Positions 38,801 to 47,940 of a stretch of 64,000 bases of DNA are shown here, in pieces. The notes below the pieces were generated by a model that was given only the letters and a program-made list of their open reading frames with translations, had not been told where the DNA came from and did not search any database. The first letter of the stretch is position 1. Every line of letters begins with the position of its first letter. The translations under genes were made by a program, and so were the position numbers. This stretch comes from Melanopsichium pennsylvanicum (lineage: Eukaryota > Basidiomycota > Ustilaginomycetes > Ustilaginales): contig OAPG01000003.1 of assembly GCA_900208305.1 (NCBI GenBank), positions 1,426,001-1,490,000 on the forward strand, read 5' to 3'.

Positions 38801-40235
38801 CAACGGCGGCTGCCACAGTGGCGGCACGTCTATCGCTTCCGTTGAGCTGTCGCTGCGTCAAAGAACGAGCTTGAGCAATGGCACTGGCGCCGCCGTCAGA
38901 CGATTCAACCGACGCATCCGAGGGATGGCGACGAGAGGCGTACGCACTCCGCATGTCCGACTGGCTTCGGGTAGCATGTTGTGCTGATGTGCGATTGCCG
39001 TCGTAGAGGAGTTGGCGAGCCGAAGAATGGGAGGCTCGACTTGTGGCTGCTGTGTCAGGAGCCTTTGGATAGCCTGGAGTCGGTGTCTTGTCCAGCTCAT
39101 GTCGACTCAAAGCCGAGCGGTCTTGCACGTCAGGGTGAGCTGAAGTGCGGTTGACGTAAAGGTCATCGTAGACGGACGAGCGGCGATCAGGTACGGGCAC
39201 ACCGCATTCAACAGCGACTCGGAGGAAGTTGCGCACATTTGCGAGAACGTGCTCAGCCGAATTGAGCATGGAGTCCATCTCATCGTTTCGCTGTGTTTCG
39301 TCAACCATGGGCGCTGAAGCGCGACGTGCCTGAGCCACGAGCTTGCTGAGTTCAGACAGAATAGCTTTGCGCTCGCGAGCCAGATGCGGGTTCGCTTTGA
39401 GGACAGCCGACTCGCGAGTGAGGCAATCGGTGGCAGAAAGCACGGATCGAACCGATGAAATGACGCATGCTGTGGATGGCTGAAAGTGCGCGACGCGATT
39501 GCCTCGAACCGCATTTCTAAGCAGCGAGATGGCATGCAAAATAGGATCGAGGACACCCGCGTCGCCACGGTCAAGGAGCGATGTTGAGGTTGGTGTGGAA
39601 GAACGCGAAGTGTTTGCCAAGAAGAAGCGCTCGCGCGCCAGAGCAGGCTGCGCTACGGAGCGGTAATCGGCGACGTGGTCAAAGTCGGAGGAAGTGTGAC
39701 TATTTGTCGAGCTGCGGAGCGCATGACCGTCATCGTACGAATAGCTGTCATTTTGACCGTCGTCGGACACATAGACGGCTTCTTGGTCTACGTAGTTGCT
39801 CGGGAACCAGCCTCGCTGACCGTTGAGCTCTCCATCCCACCAGCCGGAAGGGTCGCGATTGTACACCTTGATGACCTGACCTGCCTGGAAAGAGAGGCAG
39901 GTGGCGTTGTTGGAGTTAAAGTCATGAAGCGCTACAACGTGCTCTTCTGGCCGTAGGTCCAAGTCGTCATCGTTGTCGTCGTATGTTGGTACGAAGCTGG
40001 CCTCGGCCTGTATGGACGAGGTAGAAGCCCAGGACGTCATGTTGGGTTGTTCAGAGTCACGATTCGAAGATGCGGCGCGTTGAAAGCGCGAGGAGAAGGG
40101 GCTATCAATGCTGTTGGTGGAGTCGGCCGAGGGTAGGAAGGATTGCTGATTGTAATGGTAGTTGTGATTGTGATTTGGTCTGTGACTGTGGTAAGAGGTA
40201 GCGGGATCCGTATATGCAGAGGCGGAAGGAGCCAT
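35874..40235 (-). CDS. Ras guanine-nucleotide exchange factor with SH3 domain (Cdc25-like)
   Basis: Single-exon gene. The ATG at 40235 (MAPSASAYTDP) is preferred, giving 1453 aa; an in-frame ATG at 40358 would add 41 residues. An SH3 domain lies at about residues 98-153 (VVALHDFNSNN, SGWWDGELNGQRGWFPSNYV). A long Ser-rich middle follows, with helical segments near residues 190-320 and 520-680. The RasGEF N-terminal domain is at about 938-1030 (GQVTGATLKALIEKM...). The catalytic Cdc25-homology domain is at about 1146-1380 (DFDALELARQLTILDSKLY, then PFLGLFLTDLTFCHEGN and KLLNFDKYIKISRIVGEVQ). It should load GTP onto Ras at the plasma membrane, feeding cAMP and MAPK signalling. The order SH3-RasGEFN-RasGEF is that of yeast Cdc25. 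Ustilago Sql2 is another Cdc25-like factor; I cannot tell which orthologue this is. Confidence 0.92.
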   Translation of the reverse strand: MAPSASAYTDPATSYHSHRPNHNHNYHYNQQSFLPSADSTNSIDSPFSSRFQRAASSNRDSEQPNMTSWASTSSIQAEASFVPTYDDNDDDLDLRPEEHVVALHDFNSNNATCLSFQAGQVIKVYNRDPSGWWDGELNGQRGWFPSNYVDQEAVYVSDDGQNDSYSYDDGHALRSSTNSHTSSDFDHVADYRSVAQPALARERFFLANTSRSSTPTSTSLLDRGDAGVLDPILHAISLLRNAVRGNRVAHFQPSTACVISSVRSVLSATDCLTRESAVLKANPHLARERKAILSELSKLVAQARRASAPMVDETQRNDEMDSMLNSAEHVLANVRNFLRVAVECGVPVPDRRSSVYDDLYVNRTSAHPDVQDRSALSRHELDKTPTPGYPKAPDTAATSRASHSSARQLLYDGNRTSAQHATRSQSDMRSAYASRRHPSDASVESSDGGASAIAQARSLTQRQLNGSDRRAATVAAAVAHHLGMARSRSDSSSESPDSASGHDAVSRNDSAGSGDDEGPPSPVERTPYEIMQRLSVTNDQLLSIIAAFIGHVHTHTSESHASSYAYLIDMTREAVVGVRNLLLVVEAVNNNLVLQQLRPRETSILWDTRENLYEATTQLVTAARIVTSAPSASITAGSAVEAEDKSRLLQAATSVLRTGGECVGAVRLCIDRLDPAFTIGLPEPSRTRYPRATSLMRAAADPDQRDEGDDDSMTRGGEEGEADPMRALRRKNTLSFLGRKATSLSCLKQKYERDELQNGFEDIDEGNFSDEDLVASKLSNASMQRAPRPVPPAKDRSYSSLQTNAQYAQHCGVDARIGETRITSLSNSSGTGSATGSSVGQLSQDASRTSRSTIQSIRSECTGETSARPSLEMVQQGAGAVPDAHTTAQTAAKQLAGSAVDGQSMYREQRGAAISIESRYMAPDYDASDVVCNSEGQVTGATLKALIEKMTPHDTMIEATFSTAFFLCFRMFTSPQELLDALVARFELKPPVDLAMSEGDKSRWHDKKLVPVRLRVLNLLKSWLENHWNPTTDRVILQQLISLAERWAGGGSIAGPAHRLAELARKRLNGATQKTTVLVGNSRGPGSLQRVISSERMKSGLGLAMTDASEMYAPSAFSKGGALPPTSVVSKTLLSNLRSENFERINVLDFDALELARQLTILDSKLYCAIQPEELLGSKFTKETKAAGVCEDVHVKSMSSMSTRITGWISECILGEGDARKRTQLLKFFIKLGDRCEQLNNFHTLMAIQCALNSSTIARLKKTWDGLSTKYRGMMDQQRRAVEHTRNYASYRARLRNTTPPAIPFLGLFLTDLTFCHEGNAPTRPCPSNPDKKLLNFDKYIKISRIVGEVQRFQVPYNLVEVPEMQKFLRGVLDEVQGAQGGRGADDLYRRSLLLEPRAGSKAGAPGSSSTHGSGAASLTGSLAMRQSAAGGGTGENGKLGGLDIFNWRTDKA

Positions 40236-43200
40236 ATCGCGGCTGCGCGGAGGGATTGTAGAGTAACAGTGGTAGAAGGCCTGTTTGCTGGGATGAGAGG
40301 TGTGGTGGGTTTGTGAGGTGGCGGAGAGGTAACCTTTGAAGCAATTGGAGAGCGTCACAGAGCTCTTGAGGCCATGGTAAGATCAGCGATAGATTAAGAA
40401 GCGGAGCGAGCTTGGTTTGTTGGAGGATGCGAGAAAGAGCTTGACCAGCAAGGACACTTGTGGCTATCGATTGACTGCGTTGGACGGAACGCAACTGTAT
40501 CGAAAGATGCTATCGGAATGCGAGATGAGATGAGGCAGTGAAAGTTGTTTAAAGCACGACGATGCAGAAGAACTAGCTTTGACGTATGGATAACAAGGTG
40601 AAGAGCAGTAATGAAAAAGAAGAAGAAGAAGAAGAAGAAAAAGCAAAGGAAGGTCTTGTTGCACGAAGGAGAAGCTGAAATACAGGGGGCGGAGAGCTTG
40701 CCAAGCTAGTTTTGGTGTCGATTGAAAGAAGGGTGAAGAGAGAATTTGAGAATTGGGTTGTGAATGAATGAATGAATGAACGTGTGAGCTAAGAGAGAAT
40801 GTCAAAGTCGATGTTGATGATGGTCGTCGTCCACGTATTCTGTGATTGCAGGGAAAGGAGGTGATAGTTCAGAGGTGTATGACAGAAGGTGGCAGGACGA
40901 GCAGATGTCGATAGGCTGTCAAACAGGCGCGATTCAAATTCAAATGTGAATGCTAATCCAAAATAGCGGCAACACAGACACCACAAACACACACCTCAGA
41001 CTCATACTCGAAAAGGAAAAAGAAAAGAAAAAGAGCAAGCTGTTCTCGGTGCGGGGCAAGGCACTGAGCTAGTGTATATTACTTGACGAGGCGATGAGGG
41101 GAAAGGGAAAAAGCGTGTGAGTGGGATTTTATTTTTGGACGTGCAGTAGCTAGGCGCGACAGCTCTCTTTCTCTGAAGTCACCAAAACACAAAAGGAGGC
41201 TGAGTAGTAACTTACAATAGTTACAGGCTCAAAACGATCGCGACTCGAATTCCTCTCATTTTTCTTGCATCCGACTGTGACACCGAGCTGGGCTTCCTAC
41301 ACCATACGCACACAATCATCGGTCTTACCGAGACTCAAGACTGGTTTAATATTTTACTTTGTTCGTAAATTATAAATTCAGTATACCGTATTGTATACTA
41401 AATTTACTGTTTTTCCTACTGTATTTCGTTGGATTTTGGTGTTGTTTTTTTTTTTGGTTGGAGATGTGCACCAGCCGCGGCAAGATTACTGATCTGCAGA
41501 AGCACATGGATGCTGTCCTGTATTGTAAATTACTGTACTGTAGATTTCCAGCACTCGCTAAATGTGCGTATACAGTATGCAAATGTGTGTGCGTGTGCTT
41601 GTATAACCTGCGTGGATGTCCAATCGAGTCCTTGTTGAGAAGAGCTTGATACCATTCTACCACAGTGGCATAGTGCACGCGGATCCCACTCTCGCATCTA
41701 GCAGGACCGCAGAATGTAGCTTGATTTGGTCCTGACATTGTAGAGAGCTAAAATAGGCGCCCACCATCGCAACACATCAAGTGTCCTAGCAGCCACACGG
41801 GTCGCGCTATGGAACGCAGTATCGAGGGCGGACAAACTTGATCCTTGATTTCTTTGCCGAGAGATCGGTCGTTGATGCTGTGATTGTGAGTCTCAGGGGT
41901 CTTTTTACGTGAAGGTGCCAAAGAAGAAATTCGTGCTGCGTGCTGCGTAGCTTTGTGCCTTCAGGCCACATTGCTCTGAGAATGCGGTAAAGCTCTGAAC
42001 CAGCATCCACTCGTTTCAAAATCCGATTTCGGCCTATTCCAACCACATGACGGCTACCACTCTAATTATAAACATGACCGCTGGTCTTTTTCGCCAATAT
42101 TGGCTCGGACCATCAGCAGCGTGTTCCCAAGCTTACACCATTGTCAGATCGGAGAACGATACCAAAAACAGCGCAATCCACACAATTTTCCACGATTGAT
42201 ATCCTAAATTTAGGACGAGCAAGTGCAGATTCGGGCTGGCATACGCTCCGCCGACACAGCGCTAAGCAATGTTGATTTCACAATCAATCTCAGGTGTGCT
42301 ACGAGCAAGTCCTGCTTTAACGTAGAACCGAGAAAGCCAAAGCTCCTCTATCGTCCAGCTTATAGTCTCGTACATTCTGCCACTTACTTTGATGATCCAG
42401 TTGTGCCAGATTAGGATAGATCGCGAAAAGTCAGCTTTACTGTAAAGTAATTTTGTTGTACACTTCAGCCAAACTTGCAGTCTACATTGTATATGCTCAG
42501 CTGAAACTAGTGCGCCATCGTGCTTCAATGGTACCTGCAGTACGCCACAGCATCACGGCCTTTGCTCCTGAACATCATCAGTACTATCCCTCTGTTCTTT
42601 GAGATGTGCCGCCACTGTACTGCACAGCCATGTTCATTCCAACTTTAGCGAGACAAACAGAGACCAAGAGATGTCGCTTGATTGCCTTCTCTGACGTGCA
42701 AGCGCGAGGGCTGTCTACTGGAAAGTTCAGGGTCCAATCAAAACGACCGTTAGCAACTTATATCTGCACTTTACTCTTGTCACCAAATTGGGAGCACGCC
42801 AGTCAGGGTCGTGAGAAAACCAGAGTTCACCCTTACCTACAGTGCTTATCGAGCGCAACCCCTCACCGCATTCGTTTCCCAACATTGTCAGCCAGCCAGT
42901 CAGCAGATCCGGATGTACCGCTCTCTGGTCCAATTTCATGGCATCCCCGACCATCTTGGCGTTGATGGTTGAACCCTGCAGTGGCTTCGCTCCCAGACTT
43001 TGCGAGCGAGCTTCCCGAATCCATTGGCTGATTTCCAAGCAAGCCATGCATTCTGACTAGACAACGCAAAGGCTGGCTCAACCAATCCCGAAACTGCAGA
43101 GTCGTCGTATTATAAATGCCGAAACTGCAAACTTTGTTCCTGCCAATTGACCGGTATATTGTCCGTCGACTTGATCGATCTTCTCAAGATTCACCTAAAA

Positions 43201-44126
43201 GACAGCCTTTCATAAAGAGTGCGCATAATCAGTCTGTCAGCCGCCGCCAAGCGTAAAAGATATGGTGGTAACGACGATGATAGATGGTCTGGACGAAGAT
43301 GCTGCAAATCGATGGCATTGGAAATCTGAACCCTACTTACCATAAAGTATCTTGGATCCTCGCAGCCTCAAAAGGTACAAACTGCACGATGAATTTGGCA
43401 AGTTACTGTAAAAGCTGCAACACCCGCGCATCTATTCGGTCTTTCCAAAGGGCTTTTGCGGTCGAGGTTGATGACTTACACAGCTTTGTCTCAACGTGGA
43501 GATGCAACCTCGATGAACGTGCGAGCGAAATACTGTACAACTCAGTATAGCGTAAAATCATATTTTTCTTGATTTATTTTTGGCTTTCAACTCCCATAGA
43601 TGTCATCTCGCTCCAACTTGATGCTTTAGGAACCAATCAAGCATGCCTGCGATGCGTTTTGGGTACGATCGGCCTCCAAGATCAAACGTCTAACGCCGAA
43701 TAAATGTATGTCTAAACGCCACCTTATTCGAGGTCCAAAGTTAGCGTGCTGAAGCCGTTCCAGCTATGGCGTTTGCAATCTAGATCCCCCTTCCTCCTTC
43801 GATCCTTGTTTGCTATCCAGGCATGACATCCTTGATAGCGTTTAGACTCGTTCAAGCAGTACCTTTTCCGGCCTGCAAGCATCACCTCATCTTGCCTGTC
43901 AAAACAAAAATTCCTAACAACTTCATCCAGACATTTGACAAAAAACCAGTCTCGCACATACTGTATGAGCATTCCAACGTGGTCACGATCAAGTTATAAA
44001 GTCGATCGATAGATTGCAGATGGAACCAATCTAAAACCCGATCGAAACAGACAGACGAACATGGAGCCTGATCTCAAGGAAAACCCAGTATCATTGATCA
44101 AGATTGTGGCCATCGTTTCAAGCGCT
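40236..44126. other. 3.9-kb spacer upstream of the RasGEF gene
   Basis: No credible gene is seen on either strand. The first kilobase is A/G-rich on the plus strand and probably holds the RasGEF 5' UTR, including an AAG/GAA trinucleotide repeat near 40616-40640. TACTGTA/AAATTTAC-type palindromic motifs cluster at 41360-41425, 41518-41543 and 42435-42454, with single motifs at 43385 and 43532. This could be regulatory DNA or old mobile-element debris. Confidence 0.5.
41518..41543. repeat. AT-rich palindromic motif (CTGTATTGTAAATTACTGTA)
   Basis: Another member of the TACTGTA/TTTAC motif family seen in several spacers, with a related copy at 41382-41412. The centre is AAATT, flanked by GTA-rich arms. 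Confidence 0.6.
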
Positions 44127-45077
44127 TCAACCGTCGAGCGGAAGCATGTGCGGTAGCGGTCCTCTCGGCTCGATACCCTTGTTGGCTCCTACACCCGAGT
44201 ACCCCTTCTTGATATGGTCAAAGTTGGTGAAATTCCTGAACGCGTCTTGGTTCCAGTACAAACGCTGCAGATAGCGATGAATGTGCGGATAGTCATGTCG
44301 AATCATCCGAACGTTGCACCTGAACAGGTTGTGGTACGCGACGTCAAACCGGGCAAGAGTCGGGTATAGACGAATGTCGGCATCACTCAATCCGACCTCG
44401 GGTACCAAAAACTCTCTTTCATCCGACAACAGCTTCTCGAGCCTATCCAGTGCACCAAACACATTGTCCACCTCCTTGTCGTACACCTCTTGCGTCGTAG
44501 CGAAGCCTGTCTTGTAAACACCGTTGTTGAGATCTCGGTAAATCCACTCATTGAGCTCGTCGATTTTCTTGATTGCCTCTGCGTCGTCTGTTGGATAGTA
44601 CGTCTTGCCTTTGGCTGGACTGTCATCGGGTAGAAGCTCGTCAAAAGCCGTGTACAAGATACGAATGATTTCCGATGACTCGTTGTTGACGATGGTGCTG
44701 AGCTTCTTGTCCCACAACACCGGGACAGTGTAGCGAGCGGTATAATTAGGGTCAGCTTTGAGGTAAAGCTCCTTGGTGTTCTTGAAGCCATGGACAGGGT
44801 CTCCAGTCTCGACATCGTCTGTCACCTCGAAAGGCCAGCCGTTGGGCGTCAAAGTGTCGTGCACGATGGCTACATCAATGATGTCCTCAAGTTGCTTGAG
44901 GGCTCGAGTGTGCAGCGCGCGGCATGCCCATGGGCAGACGAGGGCGCAGTAGAGGATGTAGCGTCCCTTTTCTGGTTGATGTAGGCCATTTTTGGAGACG
45001 GTGTTGCGGAAAGAGGAGACTTGACGGCGGAAGTTGCCATCTTTTTCCGCGTGAACGCTCACACTATGCTCGACCAT
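44127..45077 (-). CDS. Glutathionyl-hydroquinone reductase / omega-like glutathione S-transferase (Ecm4 type)
   Basis: A 316-aa protein from the ATG at 45077 (context TTGCCATGG). The frame is open upstream to an ATG at 45302, but those 75 residues do not resemble the family. The N-terminal thioredoxin-like domain has the catalytic CPWA motif, with C48 in ILYCALVCPWACR. VPVLWDKKLSTIVNNESSEIIRIL follows, holding the cis-Pro and the glutathione-contacting ES pair. The C-terminal helical domain includes ALDRLEKLL, FLVPEVGLSDADIRLYPTLARFD and the family's ending with GYSGVGANKGIEPRGPLP. This family (yeast Ecm4/Gto, bacterial YqjG, the xi class) uses glutathione to reduce glutathionyl-hydroquinones, and is relevant to quinone and phenolic detoxification. 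Length is normal. Cytosolic location is likely. Confidence 0.92.
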   Translation of the reverse strand: MVEHSVSVHAEKDGNFRRQVSSFRNTVSKNGLHQPEKGRYILYCALVCPWACRALHTRALKQLEDIIDVAIVHDTLTPNGWPFEVTDDVETGDPVHGFKNTKELYLKADPNYTARYTVPVLWDKKLSTIVNNESSEIIRILYTAFDELLPDDSPAKGKTYYPTDDAEAIKKIDELNEWIYRDLNNGVYKTGFATTQEVYDKEVDNVFGALDRLEKLLSDEREFLVPEVGLSDADIRLYPTLARFDVAYHNLFRCNVRMIRHDYPHIHRYLQRLYWNQDAFRNFTNFDHIKKGYSGVGANKGIEPRGPLPHMLPLDG

Positions 45078-45738
45078 GGCAAGAGTCTCGGCAAAGATGA
45101 CAGTCTTGATATGTGGTTCGTCTGCCAATGAAGGAAGGAGAAACCGGTTCTGAGGATGGGTACGAATTTGTAGAATCCTGATTCGGAACCGGACTGATGA
45201 GCGTTGGCGAGGAGGGCTGACGATGCTACGGTCGTAAGATGGAAACGGAAGGTACAGCCAAGTTATGTGGTAGAGTGCTTTCGTCTGTGGGGCCCTGAAC
45301 AACTTAAACCGCGCACGGTCTCCGTCCGCACAAGGAGAGTGGAGGCGATGATGCGATTTTGGCTGCAGCTTGACTCCGTTCTCAGCGTTCAGCTTCAGAC
45401 TCGAATCCGACTTGCATAGCTTTGATAGCTTAATCGGCGGCGACTAACTCACTGAGCGGACAACCCCACAATCTTTGGCTCATGAAGAGGAAGGAGCATT
45501 GCGCTGCACAGCCTTTCTGCCACGCATCTCGGCCAAGCCGAATACTCAAATATGTATTTGGAACATTGCCGGATGAACGCTCTTGTGAATTGGAGAGGCC
45601 ATCATCCACAGACCGCAGCATCCTGAGCTTTGCACAGACACTTGACGAACTTGTGGCGATGAGATTGAGAATGCCGGCAGCTGAGCAGAGTACGACAAAC
45701 CACGCCCAGCGATCCAAGTGAATGCGAATTCAACCCTC
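45078..45738. other. Intergenic spacer
   Basis: Region between the GST promoter side and the 3' end of the MAPKK gene, both on the minus strand. No coding feature or repeat of note is seen. Confidence 0.5.
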
Positions 45739-47055
45739 TCATTTCATCCCATCAACCCATGCTTGCAAATCAACCTTGGCAGCGTCTGCCTCCATCACGT
45801 ATTGATGCTTGGTCAGATCTTTTGGAGTAGGACGTTTGGCAGGATCCTTGACCAAACACAAGTTAATAAATTCCTCCATAAGCTTGGGAAATTTGCCTTC
45901 TGGCAGTTTCGGCGGTGGCTCATTGACAATGTGCTGCAGAAGATCCAAGATGGACATCTGATGACTTGATCCTTCGAGGCTGACACCAGCTGCTTTTGAC
46001 TTTCTGCGTTCCTGTTTCTGTTTGTTGCTAACTGGCAGTTTGGGAGCGGGCTTGGTGGGCGAGAGAGTTCCACTGAGATCATCGTGCAGCAAGTCGTTCT
46101 CGACATCAGAATCATCGTCCTCGTCCTCATTTTCGTTGTCAGAGAAAGGGAAGCGACCGAGTGCCAGCTCTATAATGGATACGCCCAGACTCCAGACGTC
46201 GGACTTGACGCTGTACTGGTCACCCTGAATCCGCTCCGGTGACATGTAGGTGCTTGTGCCCACAAAGGTGTCTGCAATACTGTTGATCAGCTCGCCGCTG
46301 ACGCCGAAATCACAGATCTTGATCTGACCAGCGCCGTTGACGAGGATGTTGCTGGGCTTGACGTCACGATGGATGATGCGGTGCACGTCGTAAAGATATG
46401 TGAGACCATGCGCCACAACGACGGCTATCTTGCCGCAGATTTCGGGCGCGATGGGGCCGTACTTTTTGTAAATGCCATCAAGCGAATCCTTGTCCATGAA
46501 CTCCATGCACATGCAGATGTGAGGCTCGTTGAGGTAGGCGCCGTAGAAGGAGACAATGTACCGTGAGTTGCACTCGTGGAGGATCTGAAGTTCTCGCAAG
46601 ATCTGCTTGCGTACGCTTGGTTTGGCATCGATGAACACCACCTTTTTGGCCATCACTGTCCCACTCTTTTCGTGCAGCACCTTGGTGACGGTACCGCCGT
46701 TGCCAGCGCCAAGCTCGGACAGTGTCTTGAGATCCTCGTTTTTTAGATCCAGCTTGTACTCGACGCCGAGTTCCAAGTTGGCCAGCTGCTGTGTCAACTT
46801 GTTGTGGTAATTGGCGCCCGAGTTAGGTTCAGCGTCGGCGCCATTCTTGGCTGGAAGCGAAAGCGAGCCGCTCTTTGGGATTGCCGAGGATTTGCCAACG
46901 GTGGACGCATCTGAGGTCGCTGAGCCTTCGCCAGTGGTTTGTGCTGGTACTGTCGAAGATGCATCTGCTGGGCTGGCTAGCGGCGATTCTGCAAGTTGCA
47001 GACCCTTGAAGTTACGCTTCTTGCGTATTGACGAGGCTGCGCTTGATGAAAGCAT
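45739..47055 (-). CDS. fuz7: MAP kinase kinase (Ste7/Fuz7 family)
   Basis: Single-exon 438-aa dual-specificity kinase. Residues 1-100 are a disordered regulatory N-terminus with basic RKKRNFKGLQL, a likely MAPK docking site. The kinase domain starts near 107: glycine loop GAGNGGTV (116-123), ATP-binding lysine K138, catalytic loop HRDVKPSN (D231), DFG at 249-251. The activation segment reads SIADTFVGTSTYMSPER, with S259 and T263 as the MAPKKK phosphorylation sites. An acidic insert (NENEDEDDDSDVEND) and a basic QERRKSK stretch lie between the late kinase subdomains, as in MEK-type insert regions. In U. maydis, Fuz7 (Ubc5) relays the pheromone signal from Kpp4 to the MAPKs Kpp2/Kpp6 and is needed for mating and infection. 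The symbol is assigned on the close family match and similar length. Confidence 0.92.
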   Translation of the reverse strand: MLSSSAASSIRKKRNFKGLQLAESPLASPADASSTVPAQTTGEGSATSDASTVGKSSAIPKSGSLSLPAKNGADAEPNSGANYHNKLTQQLANLELGVEYKLDLKNEDLKTLSELGAGNGGTVTKVLHEKSGTVMAKKVVFIDAKPSVRKQILRELQILHECNSRYIVSFYGAYLNEPHICMCMEFMDKDSLDGIYKKYGPIAPEICGKIAVVVAHGLTYLYDVHRIIHRDVKPSNILVNGAGQIKICDFGVSGELINSIADTFVGTSTYMSPERIQGDQYSVKSDVWSLGVSIIELALGRFPFSDNENEDEDDDSDVENDLLHDDLSGTLSPTKPAPKLPVSNKQKQERRKSKAAGVSLEGSSHQMSILDLLQHIVNEPPPKLPEGKFPKLMEEFINLCLVKDPAKRPTPKDLTKHQYVMEADAAKVDLQAWVDGMK

Positions 47056-47907
47056 CGTGAAAGATGAGTGCAGAAGCCTGTTGGGCGCTTGATGTGAATG
47101 AGATTGATTTGCTTCGTAGAGAAGGTACTTTCGCAGGTGATGGAAGCGTCTGTTCCCAGCTCGTCAATGAAAGGCGTGTCTGTCCACGAGCCTTGAAGCT
47201 GATGCAACGGCGACTCGGCCTTGGACTCTGGTAGGTCTTCGAACGGCTCTAGCTCCCTGATTGATGACCGTCGGCCTCTCTGTGAACGCGAAGTTTGTGA
47301 AGGCGTAGACGAGTCGCTCCCTACGGTCGGAGAGGAGAGACAGAAGCGAGGGCTGATATTTGCGGTTCGATGACTGCTTGCTCGTGGACGAGAGCTCAAG
47401 TTGATTGTTATGGACTCTTGACAGTGCCTCGATTTGGTGGCAACGAGATTGGAAGCTTGTAGGAGGTGACTTCGTGATCTGTGTGCCGTACGACCGTGAA
47501 CTAGATGTGACGTGCAGGGCGCGGACGCTATGGATATGCTGATGGATGTTGAAGCTGAGCTCGATCAGCGATGGCGTTGTGTCTTGGGTACCTCTAGACG
47601 AGCAAGTCTAACGTGGTCGGAACGCACAACGAACGATGAGAGGCGAAGAGGCAAGCAAAGAGGGAGTTGAAGGAGCGCAAATGGCGGTAACAAAGGAAGG
47701 AGATTGAAGCGGTGTTGCAGATTTGTCAAGAGAGAACAAGGTGCAAAGAAGCGGCTTGCATCACACGCACACGCAGACACAGCTCGCTTCAAAGGGGTCT
47801 CTCGCCTCAGCTGCAAAAAAAAAAAAGAACAGCATCAGCAGCAGCAGCAGCAGCAGCAGTAGCTACGAGCTCGCAAAGCACAAACGCAGAATCAGAGCAG
47901 GCGTGGA

Positions 47908-47940
<33 letters not shown>

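Noticed and set aside
45078..45302. N-terminal 75-residue extension of the GST gene from an upstream ATG
   Set aside because: The added residues match neither the family nor a clear targeting peptide, while the ATG at 45077 has a better context and gives the family's usual length. A mitochondrial form from the longer start is not excluded.
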